Source: Scedosporium boydii
Taxonomy: Eukaryota > Ascomycota > Sordariomycetes > Microascales > Microascaceae
Direction of reading: 5' to 3'
Length of the DNA: 64,000 bases
Assembly (NCBI GenBank): GCA_002221725.1
Contig: NJFT01000023.1
Coordinates: forward strand, 217,261 to 281,260
The notes under the pieces are model-generated. The model worked only from the letters and a program-made list of their open reading frames with translations. It was not told where the DNA came from and did no database searches. The position numbers and the translations under genes were made by a program. Shown piece after piece: positions 1-10,737 of the stretch; the first letter of the stretch is position 1, and every line of letters starts with the position of its first letter.

Positions 1-112
1 TGGGGAAGGAGTCTTGGGGATCCGTGGAGATGGCGCTCGCGAGATCAGAGGACGACACGCGAAGGGTTGCGTTGGCGATGGAGCCTCGTGGGAGGGCAGA
101 AGAAGACGCCAT
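1..112 (-). CDS. Partial hypothetical protein, N-terminal 37 codons only
   Basis: Reading the minus strand from an ATG at 112 gives an open frame to the window edge beginning MASSSALPRGSIANATLRVS. The ATG has an A at -3 and G at +4, a good fungal start context. The fragment is Ser/Ala-rich and too short to assign a family. It could be the first exon of a gene lying to the left. Function unknown; real coding status is only moderately supported because 112 bases of open frame can occur by chance. Confidence 0.4.
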   Translation of the reverse strand, partial: MASSSALPRGSIANATLRVSSSDLASAISTDPQDSFP

Positions 113-1179
113 TCTGACGGTGCGGTAGAGGAGATTAAGGCGTGACATCTGTGATGATGTGAACTATTTAGACTGTTTGGAAACAGCTCATACTGAATCA
201 ATTCGGCTTCTTTGGATCCTTATATTCTATTTTATACAAATATCTGATCCAATTTGACATCCTCGACCCATCACCACTTACAACTGTCCACCTCGGATAT
301 GCTCGGCGCTAAACCCACACCCGAACCACGCTTCGAAGGGGCCAGAGCATTCACCATTACGGTTATTATTTGGCAAGACCTCCTTTCGACCTTGCCGTGT
401 ATTTTACACGAATATCTAATACAACTCGATATCCCCAGGCCATCACCACTATCTACCTCGGACATAGCTCGGTGTTAAAGCTACTCCTGAATTACACTTT
501 AGGAGTTGAGATGGTTGCGTTGATGACCAAATCCGAGCAAATCATTCGGTGATACGAAATCCAAATTCGTAGGCGGAGCATTGTACGCCTCGTTCGATCT
601 CAGCGGCCCGTAGTTAATGTAAATCCTACCGCACCATTTCACACGCCACAGGCAAGACCCAAGCATTCGGTATCTAAAAAATATGCGCGCGACACTAGAT
701 AAATCAATCATTTGTGACGGACTGGCAAGGTGAGAATGCTCGGCTAGAGACAATGGCTTCGATTTCCGCGAAGACACTGCACATGTTCCGAGGCGGTTTC
801 CGAGCTCTAGAGCGCTTTAGCTGTCCCGCCATCACCGGCGCAAGTACCGAAGCTTCCCCTTCTCTTGGTTTCCACTGCCAGGGGGAGGTCTAGCCGTTGG
901 TCTCTTCGAGGTCCGAGATTTTCCACTCTTTGGTGCTCGTACCCAGCAGCTTTTATCGCATCCTTCCCTACGCCTCGGCACGAAGGCGGTATGAAAAGAG
1001 GCTGGTGTCCGTTCCCTTCCTCCGTCGTTGGCTTGATGCTGCTTTTCATCTTTTGGTTCTAATAGAAGCTGTCCTCGGCAGTGCTAGAGTTAAGACAGGT
1101 CGGGCCAGTGTGGCCAAGCCAGACAGATCGAAATCAAGCACAACGGGGTTATGGAATAGTTACTAGGTAATCGCCAAGC
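113..1179. other. Intergenic stretch with decayed direct repeat
   Basis: No supported gene. It holds an imperfect direct repeat (227-313 and 399-479, listed separately). Short open frames at 800-1170 have no family resemblance and look fortuitous. Confidence 0.5.
227..479 (+). repeat. Imperfect direct repeat, two copies about 170 bp apart
   Basis: Copy A at 227-313 and copy B at 399-479 share the same order of words: TATTTTA.AC.AATATCT.AT, then CCATCACCACT, then CTACCTCGGA/CCACCTCGGA, then GCTCGG.G.TAAA. Differences are mostly substitutions plus a few small indels, so the duplication is old. Neither copy encodes anything recognisable. It may be a relic of a repeat family or an old local duplication. 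Confidence 0.6.
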
Positions 1180-1850
1180 CCTCCGGAAAGCTGCCACAAG
1201 CTCCCACAAGGGCCCGATGGAGCTTCGGGTGCCACTGGGGGAAGTCGAGTCATTGGACCAAGCGATAAGCGAAGACCTTCGTAAATGACTCCTCTCTAGT
1301 ATATGTCAGATCCAAGAATCGAGAATATGTCTAAAAGGCTGAACAGAACTTAGGAAGCATGGCAAAGCGTCCAAATCTTTCCACACTACACAGTCCATGG
1401 TGTTCGGGATAGCCTCTCTGAGTTCTTGGTGGAGTGTATTCCAAAGGGCGCTGTTGTTATTGAGTAAATGAAACATGATGAAAGTGCGTCTTTCCGCTGT
1501 TGTTCCTGCGTTCAGCATGACAAAGCCTTCATCATCCAATCGTTCCAGGCTCCTCTCAGGTTCCGAAATACTCGGGTCGTTGAGCACTTTCAACAACGTC
1601 GCATAGCTAGGAAATCTTGCTTCATCTTATCGAGCTCTTCCACCAAGATGGTCAGGATAGGATCAACCTCTTTAGTCCCAGCACCTTACTCAAACCAGGG
1701 TCCAGAAACTGGACAAATAGGAAAGACAAGAATTTCGCAAGCGTCATGATGATAGGGGAAAACTTGACTAAATGGAATAAAGAGGCTCACTTAGGCTCTA
1801 CCAGGACAGGCGCAGGAAAGCAGCCCAATGAGGCCATTGGTTCCGTTCGA
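1180..1850 (-). pseudogene. Cytochrome P450 remnant (fungal, I-helix to K-helix region)
   Basis: On the minus strand a stretch from about 1596 to 1310 reads through the P450 I-helix (LDDEGFVMLNAGTTAERR), then FHLLNNNSALW and LREAIPN, and reaches the LP..LSSV segment before the K-helix. The frame then breaks, and the next piece (about 1270-1200) carries GVIYEGLRLSLGP and TRLPPVAPEAP, i.e. the K-helix ExxR motif followed by the RLP.VAP segment. Upstream (about 1760-1650) another frame gives FVQFLDPGLSKVLGLKR, typical of the region before the I-helix, followed by a stop. There is no heme-binding Cys motif and no N-terminus. At least two frame breaks and a stop make it a pseudogene; a sequencing error would not explain the missing ends. 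Closest in style to fungal trichodiene-oxygenase-like P450s (inference). Confidence 0.8.
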
Positions 1851-1987
1851 TGAAAGCGATTGACCATTCACATGTAGTAGCAGTCATGTGAGGCGCTTCT
1901 AGGCAGCAACTGGGCAGGCCACCAGCCCTCACATGTTCAATTCGGGACTACCAGGTTACATCTGCCACGATCGCCTGCACTAACTCT

Positions 1988-4481
1988 ATGCTAACTATGG
2001 ATCGGCACGAGATGAGTCGCTGGGTTCTTCCGGGCGGACGACTCTGCGGGAATTGTACCAACTTTCGGTTCGATGACGCGAAGTTTGGCGGCACCGCGTG
2101 TTCAACACAGGATAATATACCTATTCTGAAGTTTGACTCTTCACAGCAGCACCTGGACTTTCCTATACCTCTCAGGATTGAAGATCACTTACCGGATTTA
2201 CCGGCACTGGAAAACTCGGCTAAAACTGGTTGCGAGTTCTGCGGTTTCCTCCGAGGATCAATCATTAGAGCGGGCCTGGAGTATGGCGGCCGTATTCAGT
2301 TGCATTCATCTTTCGCTTGGGGACGGCGGGACCTCTTTTGTAACGCGTCTGGGCTTGCGGCTCTGATCGTCAAAGTTTATGCGTTTGATGAGCACTTGCG
2401 ACACCTCACGACTCTATTATTTGACATATGTTGCCATGAAGGTAGGTACCCCCTTCCCCTTAACTTCTTCAACACTCTTTATCTAAGATCGTCTAGGCGA
2501 CGATATCGTATCATCTTGGCTACAGCTTAGACGATCGGTGACGTCCGAACCTCTAGCTAAAGAAACCATAAGCTTCTTGAACGACTGTATTGATGGATGC
2601 GAAAAGCGCTGCCACCCTTCACGGGGATACTCACCGTATACTCCGTCTCGGTTAATTGATGTCGCGTTAGGTTCCAGTTCCGACCCTCGCCTAGTTGAGA
2701 CACCAGCTTCATCCCCACGCAGAGTTAAATATGCCGCTCTGAGTTATTGCTGGGGACCTCCGGAGGATGCCGCTACCCAGCTAAAGACCGAACATGCTAC
2801 TTTCGAGCTGAGAAAGGCTGGCATCCCTATATCAAGCATGCCGCCTGTGATGAGAGACGCCATTAAAGCCTGCCGGGCCTTATCTATTCCATATATATGG
2901 ATCGATGCGCTATGCATCATTCAAGATGATTTCGATGACTGGAACAGAGAAAGCGAAGTTATGGGTCTGACTTATCAGGGGGCTTTCGTCACCTTCTGCG
3001 CAATCGCTTCAACGTCGTGCCGTCAAGGCTTTCTCAGTAGAAAATTGTACAAGATGGAGATGGGGTACCAATCTACCATTCAGGAAACGGTTTTTGGGTC
3101 TTACACGATTATCGATCGGGGAAGCTACGATTACGCAAGGTCTGGGTTGTCAAGCCCACTAGTGGTTGAGCTTTTCAGATCTTCTTGGAACGATCGAGGC
3201 TGGACATTCCAGGAGGAGGCATTATCCAAAAGGCTTATTTATTTTGGATGCGACATGGTTCACTACAAATGTGGGATGAGAGAAGCCTCCGAAAATGGGT
3301 ACTACGAAGACTATAGCCTAATGCACCCCCAAACTCTATCGGACGTCCTGCAAAAGGCTATCGGGGATCCTAGGAAGGAGTCTATGTACACCATGTTCCA
3401 GGACGCTTCCGCCGAATACGCTCGAAGAACGCTAACATTCGAGTCTGACAGACTCCCAGCCATATCTGGCCTCGCAAAGTACGTATCTGAAGTAACAGGA
3501 GACAAGTACTTGGCGGGCCTGTGGGAGAAGAACCTCCATTACGACCTTTTGTGGACGGTTTACAAACCAGCGCACCCCCTGACCATCCACAAAAGCCTGA
3601 AGGCCCTACTAGACAGCTACGCAGTGTCTTCGTCCACTATGCCGACATGGACATGGGCATCCAACCCAGGGTATTTCGAACACATTATAGGGAACTTTAG
3701 CCTTGAAAGAGAATCTGTAAAGTCCGAATTGAGAGTTGTGCATGCGACCACAAGGCTAGCCGGCCCCAACCCTCTTGGGTCAGTCAACGGAGGCGAGTTG
3801 ATAGTATTTGGGCGCTTGGTTCCAATCCCCTCGGATTTCGAATTGAGACAACAAGATGTGTATGATGCGGAGATATGGTGCATTTATAATGGCCAGAATT
3901 ACGCGGCTCACTGTCGACTTGATTGGGTTCTTGGTTCCTTGAATGCATACGACGACTGGGAGGACGCGGATGCGGGTTCCGACGATATCAAAACGATATC
4001 CTACCCTTCTAAAGGGCTGACCATGCTTCTGGTTTCCAGTACTTGCGGGGGTCAGTCGTATTCTTCGTGGAGTTCGGCATCCACGACAAACAGCGATACT
4101 AGTTCTCATAGCAGCTGGTACTCAGTCGAACGTGGTGATAGGGAGACTACTGATAGGATAATGGGGGACGGAGAAGAGGAAGAGGAAGAGGAAGAGGAAG
4201 AGGAAGAGGAAGAGGAAGAGGAAGAGGAAGAGGAAGAGGAAGAGGAAGAGGAAGAGGAAGAGGAAGATCCACTCTATGGCACAGACTCAGAAACTAGCGA
4301 AGCGAACTACGGGTATCGTGATCGAACGGCAAGCGGCAGGCATGCATGGGGTTTGATCATCCATGAATCTAAAGAAGCTGGGAAGTACTACAGAGTTGGG
4401 ATCTTTACTTCTCGGGCCAGAGAAGGTGCTGGGATGATGATGTTTGCTACGGCTAAGATTGAGAAGATTACCTTGATCTAG
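1988..4481 (+). CDS. HET-domain (heterokaryon incompatibility) protein with 31-Glu tract
   Basis: Two exons, 1988-2441 and 2497-4481 (55-bp intron with GTAGGT donor and CTAG acceptor; phase 1 join gives Gly), coding 812 residues. The N-terminal part has the Cys-containing LCGNC...GCEFCGFLR segment seen in many fungal HET proteins. The HET domain (PF06985) spans about residues 229-375 with the hallmark YAALSYCWG, then IPYIWIDALCIIQDD and the YQGAF..FCAIAS block; a NDRGWTFQEE motif follows at about 390. Residues 711-741 are 31 consecutive Glu encoded by a perfect alternating GAA/GAG hexamer array. HET proteins mediate allorecognition cell death or related immune-like signalling; no effector domain such as NACHT is visible. 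The frame is intact. Start at 1988 is the first in-frame ATG; 1997 and 2012 are alternatives. It sits beside a P450 relic in an accessory-looking area. Confidence 0.92.
4173..4265 (+). repeat. Hexanucleotide microsatellite (GAAGAG)n inside HET gene
   Basis: 93 bp of uninterrupted GAA/GAG codons coding 31 Glu. The perfect array suggests recent expansion and length variation between strains without frameshift, because the unit is a multiple of three. Confidence 0.95.
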
Positions 4482-6062
4482 AAATACTCTTGATCAATTG
4501 ATGTCTATAAGGAAGAGCAGCTAGGTATCAGTAATAGTTGTGGTGTATGGGGTCCTAGACTAGTTTTCTGCACACCTTTGCTATATTTTCCCACCCACTA
4601 ATTAACTATAGTGTAGATAGTACAATCTGATTACTATGTAATATAATTACCTAAATTCCTGAAGAAGTATCATCGGCTAGGGGTATCCAGCATCTAGATA
4701 CAGATCGCCGTGTGTCCCACCCCTTTAATCCAAACGCCCTGCACCTCACACTGCCATCGACTTCACTTCGTCTGTCATCTATAGCGGCTTTTGTGTGCTT
4801 GGTCTGATGCGGGGTCTCTGGTCTTCTGGCCCCTACGAAGGTCTCGGGTGGCTGACGGCTGGCTTTCCAACTCAGCAAGCGGAGGCGGTGTAGGCCTAGT
4901 GTCGAAGGTTATCGCGTTGTCAAGAGCTGGCACGGTTGCAGGTTCCAGCTCTGTCGGTAATCGGTTCTCTCGCCCCAGGAGTCTATTCTGAATTTCTGAG
5001 TAGGGGGAAAGTGAAGCGAGCCTTGTAAGTATAATAGTGAAACCCTAAAACTGGTCGTGGTTTGTGAGCGATTTTTCTGCACGCCCCCGGTGGTTTTTCG
5101 AGGTTGCAGTGGTGTAGAAACGGCATGTGGAAACGGATGGTGGGGGCCGCTCCGGGATCCCGGATCACGGGGTGCAGCTTTTTTCCGGAGCAGCGGCTAC
5201 CATGGGTTGCCGTATATCTGCCAATTTCAGAAGCGTTTAATCTCAAATTCGTGAATTACGACAACATTCTTTCGCGATGTGGATTATAACCCTCGTTTGG
5301 TCCTACCTTGCAGGTAGCGTTATTTAGGAATGCACTCCGCCACTAAGTTGCATTCGCAATATGCCCCTTGAGGTGAAAGGATTAGAAGGACCCTCTTGAA
5401 CGTGGGTTAGATGGCTTAGCGTTACCTTCATTAGAATGGAGGCATGTTGATATGTGGCCTCTCCTGATGTAGGATCATGTGGCTTATCGCTGCGGCAAAG
5501 AAGAGACTTATGCCTGGGAAATGCGTAGGTGAGACCCGTTGGAGCAAGACCGACGTCTTAGTATGGGGCGGGACGGGCCGAGTAATGTAGCACTCGTACT
5601 TCGTACCTCGTATTGTGCAACAATCTGATTCCGCGCCTCTGAGAACCTGCACATCAAAGAACGGGTCTCTCGGCGGTTCGAGGCTCCTAAATCAATGTTT
5701 CAGTCCGCTGGCCCTTGTGCGTCGTCAGCAGACCACCAAACTGCCACACATATTCTTCATTCGCTCGTTCAGGTGGAGGGGCACAATCTACTTTGACGCA
5801 ATATTGGCCACGCCACTTCGCAAATGTGATGAACATGGGAGCATCCGGGCCATTTTGGTGACAATCCGCTTCCTTTGCAATTCATTTCCCGAGATCCCAT
5901 TCTACCATTAACTGAAGGGAATCGTCAACCTTTATTCGTAACGCGATCCCTGCCACACGACCCATGCAAGAATCCTTTACTCAAACCTCGCTCTCGCTGC
6001 GTAATCAATCCCTCTCTCATCACGCCTTCTACATTCATTTCTGCAAGCGTCGCCTCGGTACC
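4482..6062. other. Intergenic, no firmly supported gene
   Basis: 3' flank of the HET gene and 3' flank of the eEF1B gene. The only coding-looking piece is a minus-strand open segment 4775-4995 behind a plausible acceptor (CCCTACTCAG); no donor exon could be found, so it is reported as an observation only. Confidence 0.5.
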
Positions 6063-6667
6063 TCATAACTTCTGCATGACAGTAATGTCAGAGGACTGAA
6101 CGTAGTCCTCGAGCTCCTGGATCTCGTCCTGAAGGTCGACCAGAGAGATCTTGTCGTCCTCGACGACCAAGTTGATCGTGAGCTTGCGGATACCGAACCC
6201 GACAGGAACCAGCTGGGAGGCACCCCAAGTCAGGCCATCTTTCTCAATAGCACGGACCGCAGCCTCAAGGCCAGCCATATCGGTCTCATCATCTGTAAAG
6301 GACCCATGTTAGCTATCTGTGCATGTGAAATCAGCAATCGAGAACCAGGCCACTTACCCCAAGGCTTGATATCTATGGTCACAAAGGACTTGGCAGCGAC
6401 CTTAGGTTTAGCCTCCTTCTTCTTGCGGTACGCCTCCAGGCGCTCCTCGCGGATCCTGGCAGCCTCGGGGTCCTCCTCCTCGTCGCTGTCGAACAAGTCA
6501 ATATCTTCATGATTGTCGGCAGCCTTCTCCGGGGCCTTGGCGGGGTTTGTGGTGGGCACTGAGTCAAGTGGTCAGTGTCTGGTGCCGCGAAGAACAGCAA
6601 ATCAGCTGCAGCGGCGATAAGGCATACTAGTATCTCCAGCATCGGTAGGAAGATCGGCGAAGCCCAT
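6063..6667 (-). CDS. EFB1: Translation elongation factor eEF1B beta, N-terminal domain missing
   Basis: Exons on the minus strand: 6667-6628, 6558-6358, 6292-6063; introns of 69 and 65 bp with GTATGC/CTCAG and GTAAGT/TACAG. The product is 156 residues. The C-terminal guanine-nucleotide exchange domain for eEF1A is complete: [42 protein letters not shown], and the terminal VMQKL with the family's penultimate Lys. The acidic linker ([15 protein letters not shown]) is also kept. Exon 1 gives [13 protein letters not shown], matching the first residues of filamentous-fungal eEF1B-beta, but the next roughly 80 residues, the GST-C-like domain that binds eEF1B gamma, are absent; the intron in their place is too short to hold them. 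Family members are usually 205-235 residues. Either a deleted exon, a divergent paralogue or an assembly deletion. Confidence 0.93.
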
Positions 6668-8867
6668 TTTTATTTTACTTTTGGAGGGGCTGTAGGAGGT
6701 TAGGAAGGTCAATGACGACTATAGAAAAGAATATCGAGAACGTGTAGCTTAGGCGGTTTGGAAAGAAGTGGAAGGAAGAAAGGGGTGAGCAGTTCAATTA
6801 TTATTTAGTCGACGGTTGGTTATAAGTGAGGATCCTGGGTTTTGTCCCAAATTTGCGCTGGCTGAGCGCTGCCGACGAACCTCGGGCTACTTAAGAGATT
6901 AAGATTGGTTAATAGCTGCCAATGTCTCGATACGAGCTGTTGAGTCATTGTGGGCCGCGTTGATTTTGCTGTAAAGGCAGCTTGCATCACAGAGCTGCAT
7001 CTGTTGGAACTTGGCAGCCCCAAGTACCAACAGAGGACGTGGACGGGGTAAGGCGGGGGAAGATCTAGAATCAAAAGGCCCAAGATACCAAAATGTGAAC
7101 TCGATACCATTCCTTACCTTTTTTTCTTTTATCGGCCCGATGTGACAGGACCTTTTGCGGGCCGGTCGGAAACTGATAACCAAGCAAAAGCGCGAAGCAG
7201 CTTTGTGAAGGAGCACAAGCTCGAAAGCTGTTCCCTCTGTCCATCCCTTAAGTATGGCCTACCTCGCGTCTTCGTTTAAGTCTTCCATAGGTCAGGCAGA
7301 TGAGTTCCCGGCTTGGCAACTCCATCTGCCTGGTGCCTGCGTTGGGCCAGGCTCTGCCCAAGTTAACCTTGCTCGCCGATTGACTCATTCATCCCGTGCA
7401 GCACAGAAGTTTCTGACTCACTTGCCCCAGCCCCAACGGCGGCAGGACCAACTGCATGACCTATCAAGGTCCTCTCAAAACCTGTCAGAAATTAAAAGCA
7501 GGACCTGGTAGGATCTGATATAGCATCAGAGCCCTCCATTCTTGACTATATATGCCCTTGAATGGGCCGGCTGAACGTTCTCGCAAACTTCGCTTCACCA
7601 TCCAGAACCCGAAGCGAAGAAGAGCTCTAGCATCTAGCTACAGCTTCTCTACAACCCCAAGCCCACTCCCCCTCCCTCTACCGAGGAATATCTACGGCAA
7701 CTCGCAATCTCACAACGGCTGTTACAACCGCCTCCACTACTGCGGCCGTCAAGGCGCCCTTTATCCCACAAGATGTCTCCAAAGTGGCCACAATGGTTAG
7801 GGCCCGAGAGGCCGGTAGGAAGCCTAGCGGTGGTAGTAAGAGAGATTTCAAGGTTAAGAGAAACACATCTAATGTTGCAAACTGCCCTGAAGAACTTAGG
7901 TGGTCTCGTCGAAGTTTGTTAATTGGGACTACAAAGCATGGGGGCCTTATGCAATGTGGCTCAATTCTGGGGAGGAGGGCTAGTAAGACGACGAGATGTG
8001 GTCAACCCTCCATCATTTCCCACTCTTCAGCTAGACAACAGTGGGCGAAGGAACCCACCCTCAAGCTTCCACATCACCCTAGGCTCGATAAGCGGATAAA
8101 TTCCATAGGAGCCTACAAGCTAGAGTAGAGGAACAAGGTGCCGCGTGTGCGGATGCCCTCTCCGAGTCTAGACCTGCAACGAGATTCTGGCTATTGTCTT
8201 AGAAATGATTACTTGTATGAAACTCCGGTTCCCCTGCATGCGCACAAAGGAGGCAGGGCGTGAAATGTTGTGGATTTTACCAAGTGCTTGGGGTTCTTGG
8301 CCATTTGGGCATCAGGGCCCATCACAGTTCCATAGCAAGACCTTGTATTTCAAGGTGGAGGCTGACATTGAAGTCATGAAGGCAGAGCGTAGCAGAGGAG
8401 AATAAATTCAGGGGCCAAACAGCATGTGAAAACAAATGTGGTGAATAGAAAGAAACGAGATTAGCAGATGAGACGAGGTTGGCAGGAGGATCATATTTGT
8501 CAAATGCGTCCGACAGGTACATTTTAGCCTTCACATACGAAGTGGTAGCATCAGTGATATAAATGTGATTCCTAGGCTAGGCTTGAAGACAAGACCGGCT
8601 AACGGGAAAACGTTGAAGAATAATCACATACGGAAGGTGCTTCACCGCTCGCAGCAACTGTATTCCAACTTGCCCAATTGTTGTTGCATTTCCCCCACCC
8701 CCAATCAAGAAGGAGGGTGAAGAAGAGGGGTCGATGTCAGCGGCAGTCGATTATATTTTGGAGAGTTTCTGGCAGAGCAAACAATCAATGCCACATACTC
8801 ATCTTCCCACCTTTACGCCTGATACCGCGGCACACGTTTGGCGGTCCTTATCTTTTAGAGAGTTTCG
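6668..8867. other. Intergenic, promoter side of eEF1B
   Basis: Upstream region of the minus-strand eEF1B gene, then sequence with no recognisable protein. Around 7540-7690 a TATATAT (about 7543) is followed by a C/T-rich stretch that resembles a fungal promoter and leader, but the following ATGs (7773, 7784) open only short frames (49 and 114 codons) without family features. Confidence 0.45.
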
Positions 8868-9288
8868 ATGGCATCCTCGAAGGAACGTTCGAATGACCGG
8901 GTTGAGCGATGGCTTAACGAGGTCTATAAACAGTATGAATCGTGCAAGAAATTGGGATGCAAGGGAAGGCCCTTGGCCTGGGACTACTGCGATGACCGTC
9001 AGTCGCCACTCACCGGCTCTGCCGCTTTTAGCAAACCTCTGATCCCTAGTCGAGCACAGATTCATGCTACGAATGCCACAAGTCCCCGGCTGTCATCCAA
9101 TACACGAATCAGCAGGGATTCTGCGGCCCATGTAAGTCAAACACCATCTCTTAGGGGATGTGTTTGCATTTGATGTTGACGTCGAGGAAGGCTTTACAGT
9201 CGTCGGTAGGGTGCGGGCATCAGGCCCTACTTTCCCAGCCATTACGTTCGACCAGGCCATTCCGATAGAGAACCCCGACCTGTATTAA
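8868..9288 (+). CDS. Small cysteine-rich hypothetical protein (possible zinc-binding)
   Basis: Reconstructed from three exons: 8868-8997, 9060-9131 and 9191-9288, giving 99 residues. Intron 1 (62 bp) uses GTCAGT and GCACAG, intron 2 (59 bp) GTAAGT and GGAAG; a second acceptor at 9199 also keeps frame. The N-terminus MASSKERSNDRVERWLNEVY is helical and charged. It is followed by a Cys/His cluster: ESCKKLGCKG, DYCDDHSCYECHKSP and GFCGPC. The C..GC...YC..H.C pattern recurs in small uncharacterised fungal proteins and suggests metal binding (inference). Splicing is needed to bring DYC and HSCYEC together, and the joined frame recovers exactly this pattern, which argues it is real. No function can be assigned; no signal peptide or membrane segment. 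Confidence 0.5.
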
Positions 9289-10737
9289 TGCCGTTGGTTA
9301 ATACCGAGCTTCTCGTGTGGGTAGGACGCTCATGGTACTCGGCGTCGCTGTGCAGAGCATTGTTAGGAGGCCCAAGGCTCCTCCCAGGTTCAAGACGATT
9401 TGAGGGGGAATGCGATTACCAGAAATCAGCATTGGCATTGAGGATTGGGTTGAGAGAATAACTTCAATAGCGTATCTATGCACGAGAAACGGGAGAACCC
9501 TAGCCACGCGTGCTGGTTAAGTGAGGGGAACATACAGTAAACTTTCAATATCGAAGAGTCACGGTGCTAGTTCGCTAGTGTTAACATCAATTGGGTTCAT
9601 GAGGCTGAAATAATGAGTGGGTTTCAATTCGTCGAAAATGGCGTTTGCTGGTGTTGCCAATTTAATCTTTTCAGAGATCGATATCACAGATCAATGGACG
9701 GCTCGTGTCCTTGGCTGATCAGATCAAACGGCAAGAAGATCCACCAAACTTAGAGTTTCGTGTCTTGGCCGATAGCCACTTGGGAAAGATTGAAGAGGGC
9801 GGACGAAGCACGAAGCAGGCACCAGAAAAGTGAGGAGTGTCTGTCTCTACAGGTCGTGGCCGATTGCCTAAAACGAGCAGTCCTAATAACACAATGACAC
9901 GAGACAAGGCGGGAAAAGGCGGGAAAATACTGAGGTAGATCGGGTACAAGATGAGCACCCGCTGGACGGTTGAGAGTGAAACAGTGGAGGGGATTTTGAA
10001 GAGGGCTCAATGTTTAATGGTTCGATGACGTTATTCCTGATATTTCATCATGCACAAAGTACAGCGGCTCTGCTCGTGTTTGGTTCGTCTTGTTTGCCTG
10101 ATGATATTGGAAAGAGCAAAAGCAGGTTTTGGCTATTTGCCATTTGCCATTTGCCAGGTACGAAGGACACCTCGCGCTTCTCCCGGGGAGGAGCCGGGGA
10201 GGGAGCCCAGACAGAGAAAGTAGCAGTTGTCTGTCGTCAGTGGTAACACATCAATTGATTGATCAATATTGATAACAAGGAACTTCACACAAACAAGCAC
10301 CAGACACCTTCCTTCTTTCCTTCGCCATGAAGAATCTCCAGTTGTAATTATCCCAAAAACACCAGCACAGAACAAGGTAAATTCACAACTTCCCAATTAT
10401 TATTGCCCCCTTTTTCATTATTTTCCTCCCTCAGTGCCCGAGTGGACCTAACGAGATATTAGCTCATGATTCGTTATCTCCCCTGAAAAATCACCCTGGT
10501 CGCTCAAAATTAAAGATATTTCTGTATCGGAGTGTTTTCGATTCAATATGGCATAACTGCATAGTTACACAGTCTCACCCTTCCCGTCTTCCAGTCTGCG
10601 ACATCACTCACAAGTCTCACACCCCCCCTAAATCACACCCACCTTCAATTCTCCCCTCAGCCGTTTGTTTCTCTCTCTCTCCTCTCCTCTCTCCCTCTCC
10701 CGCCCCCCCGCAAGTTACACCCGTCTCTCGCGGCGGA
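9289..10737. other. Intergenic, promoter region of the TBC gene
   Basis: No supported gene. The last 120 bp before 10738 are strongly C/T-rich (repeated CTCTC and CCTCC), typical of the 5' region of expressed fungal genes. Confidence 0.5.

Noticed and set aside
9298..9507. 69-codon minus-strand frame with hydrophobic stretch
   Set aside because: No continuation on either side, hydrophobic part is interrupted and no splice chain was found.
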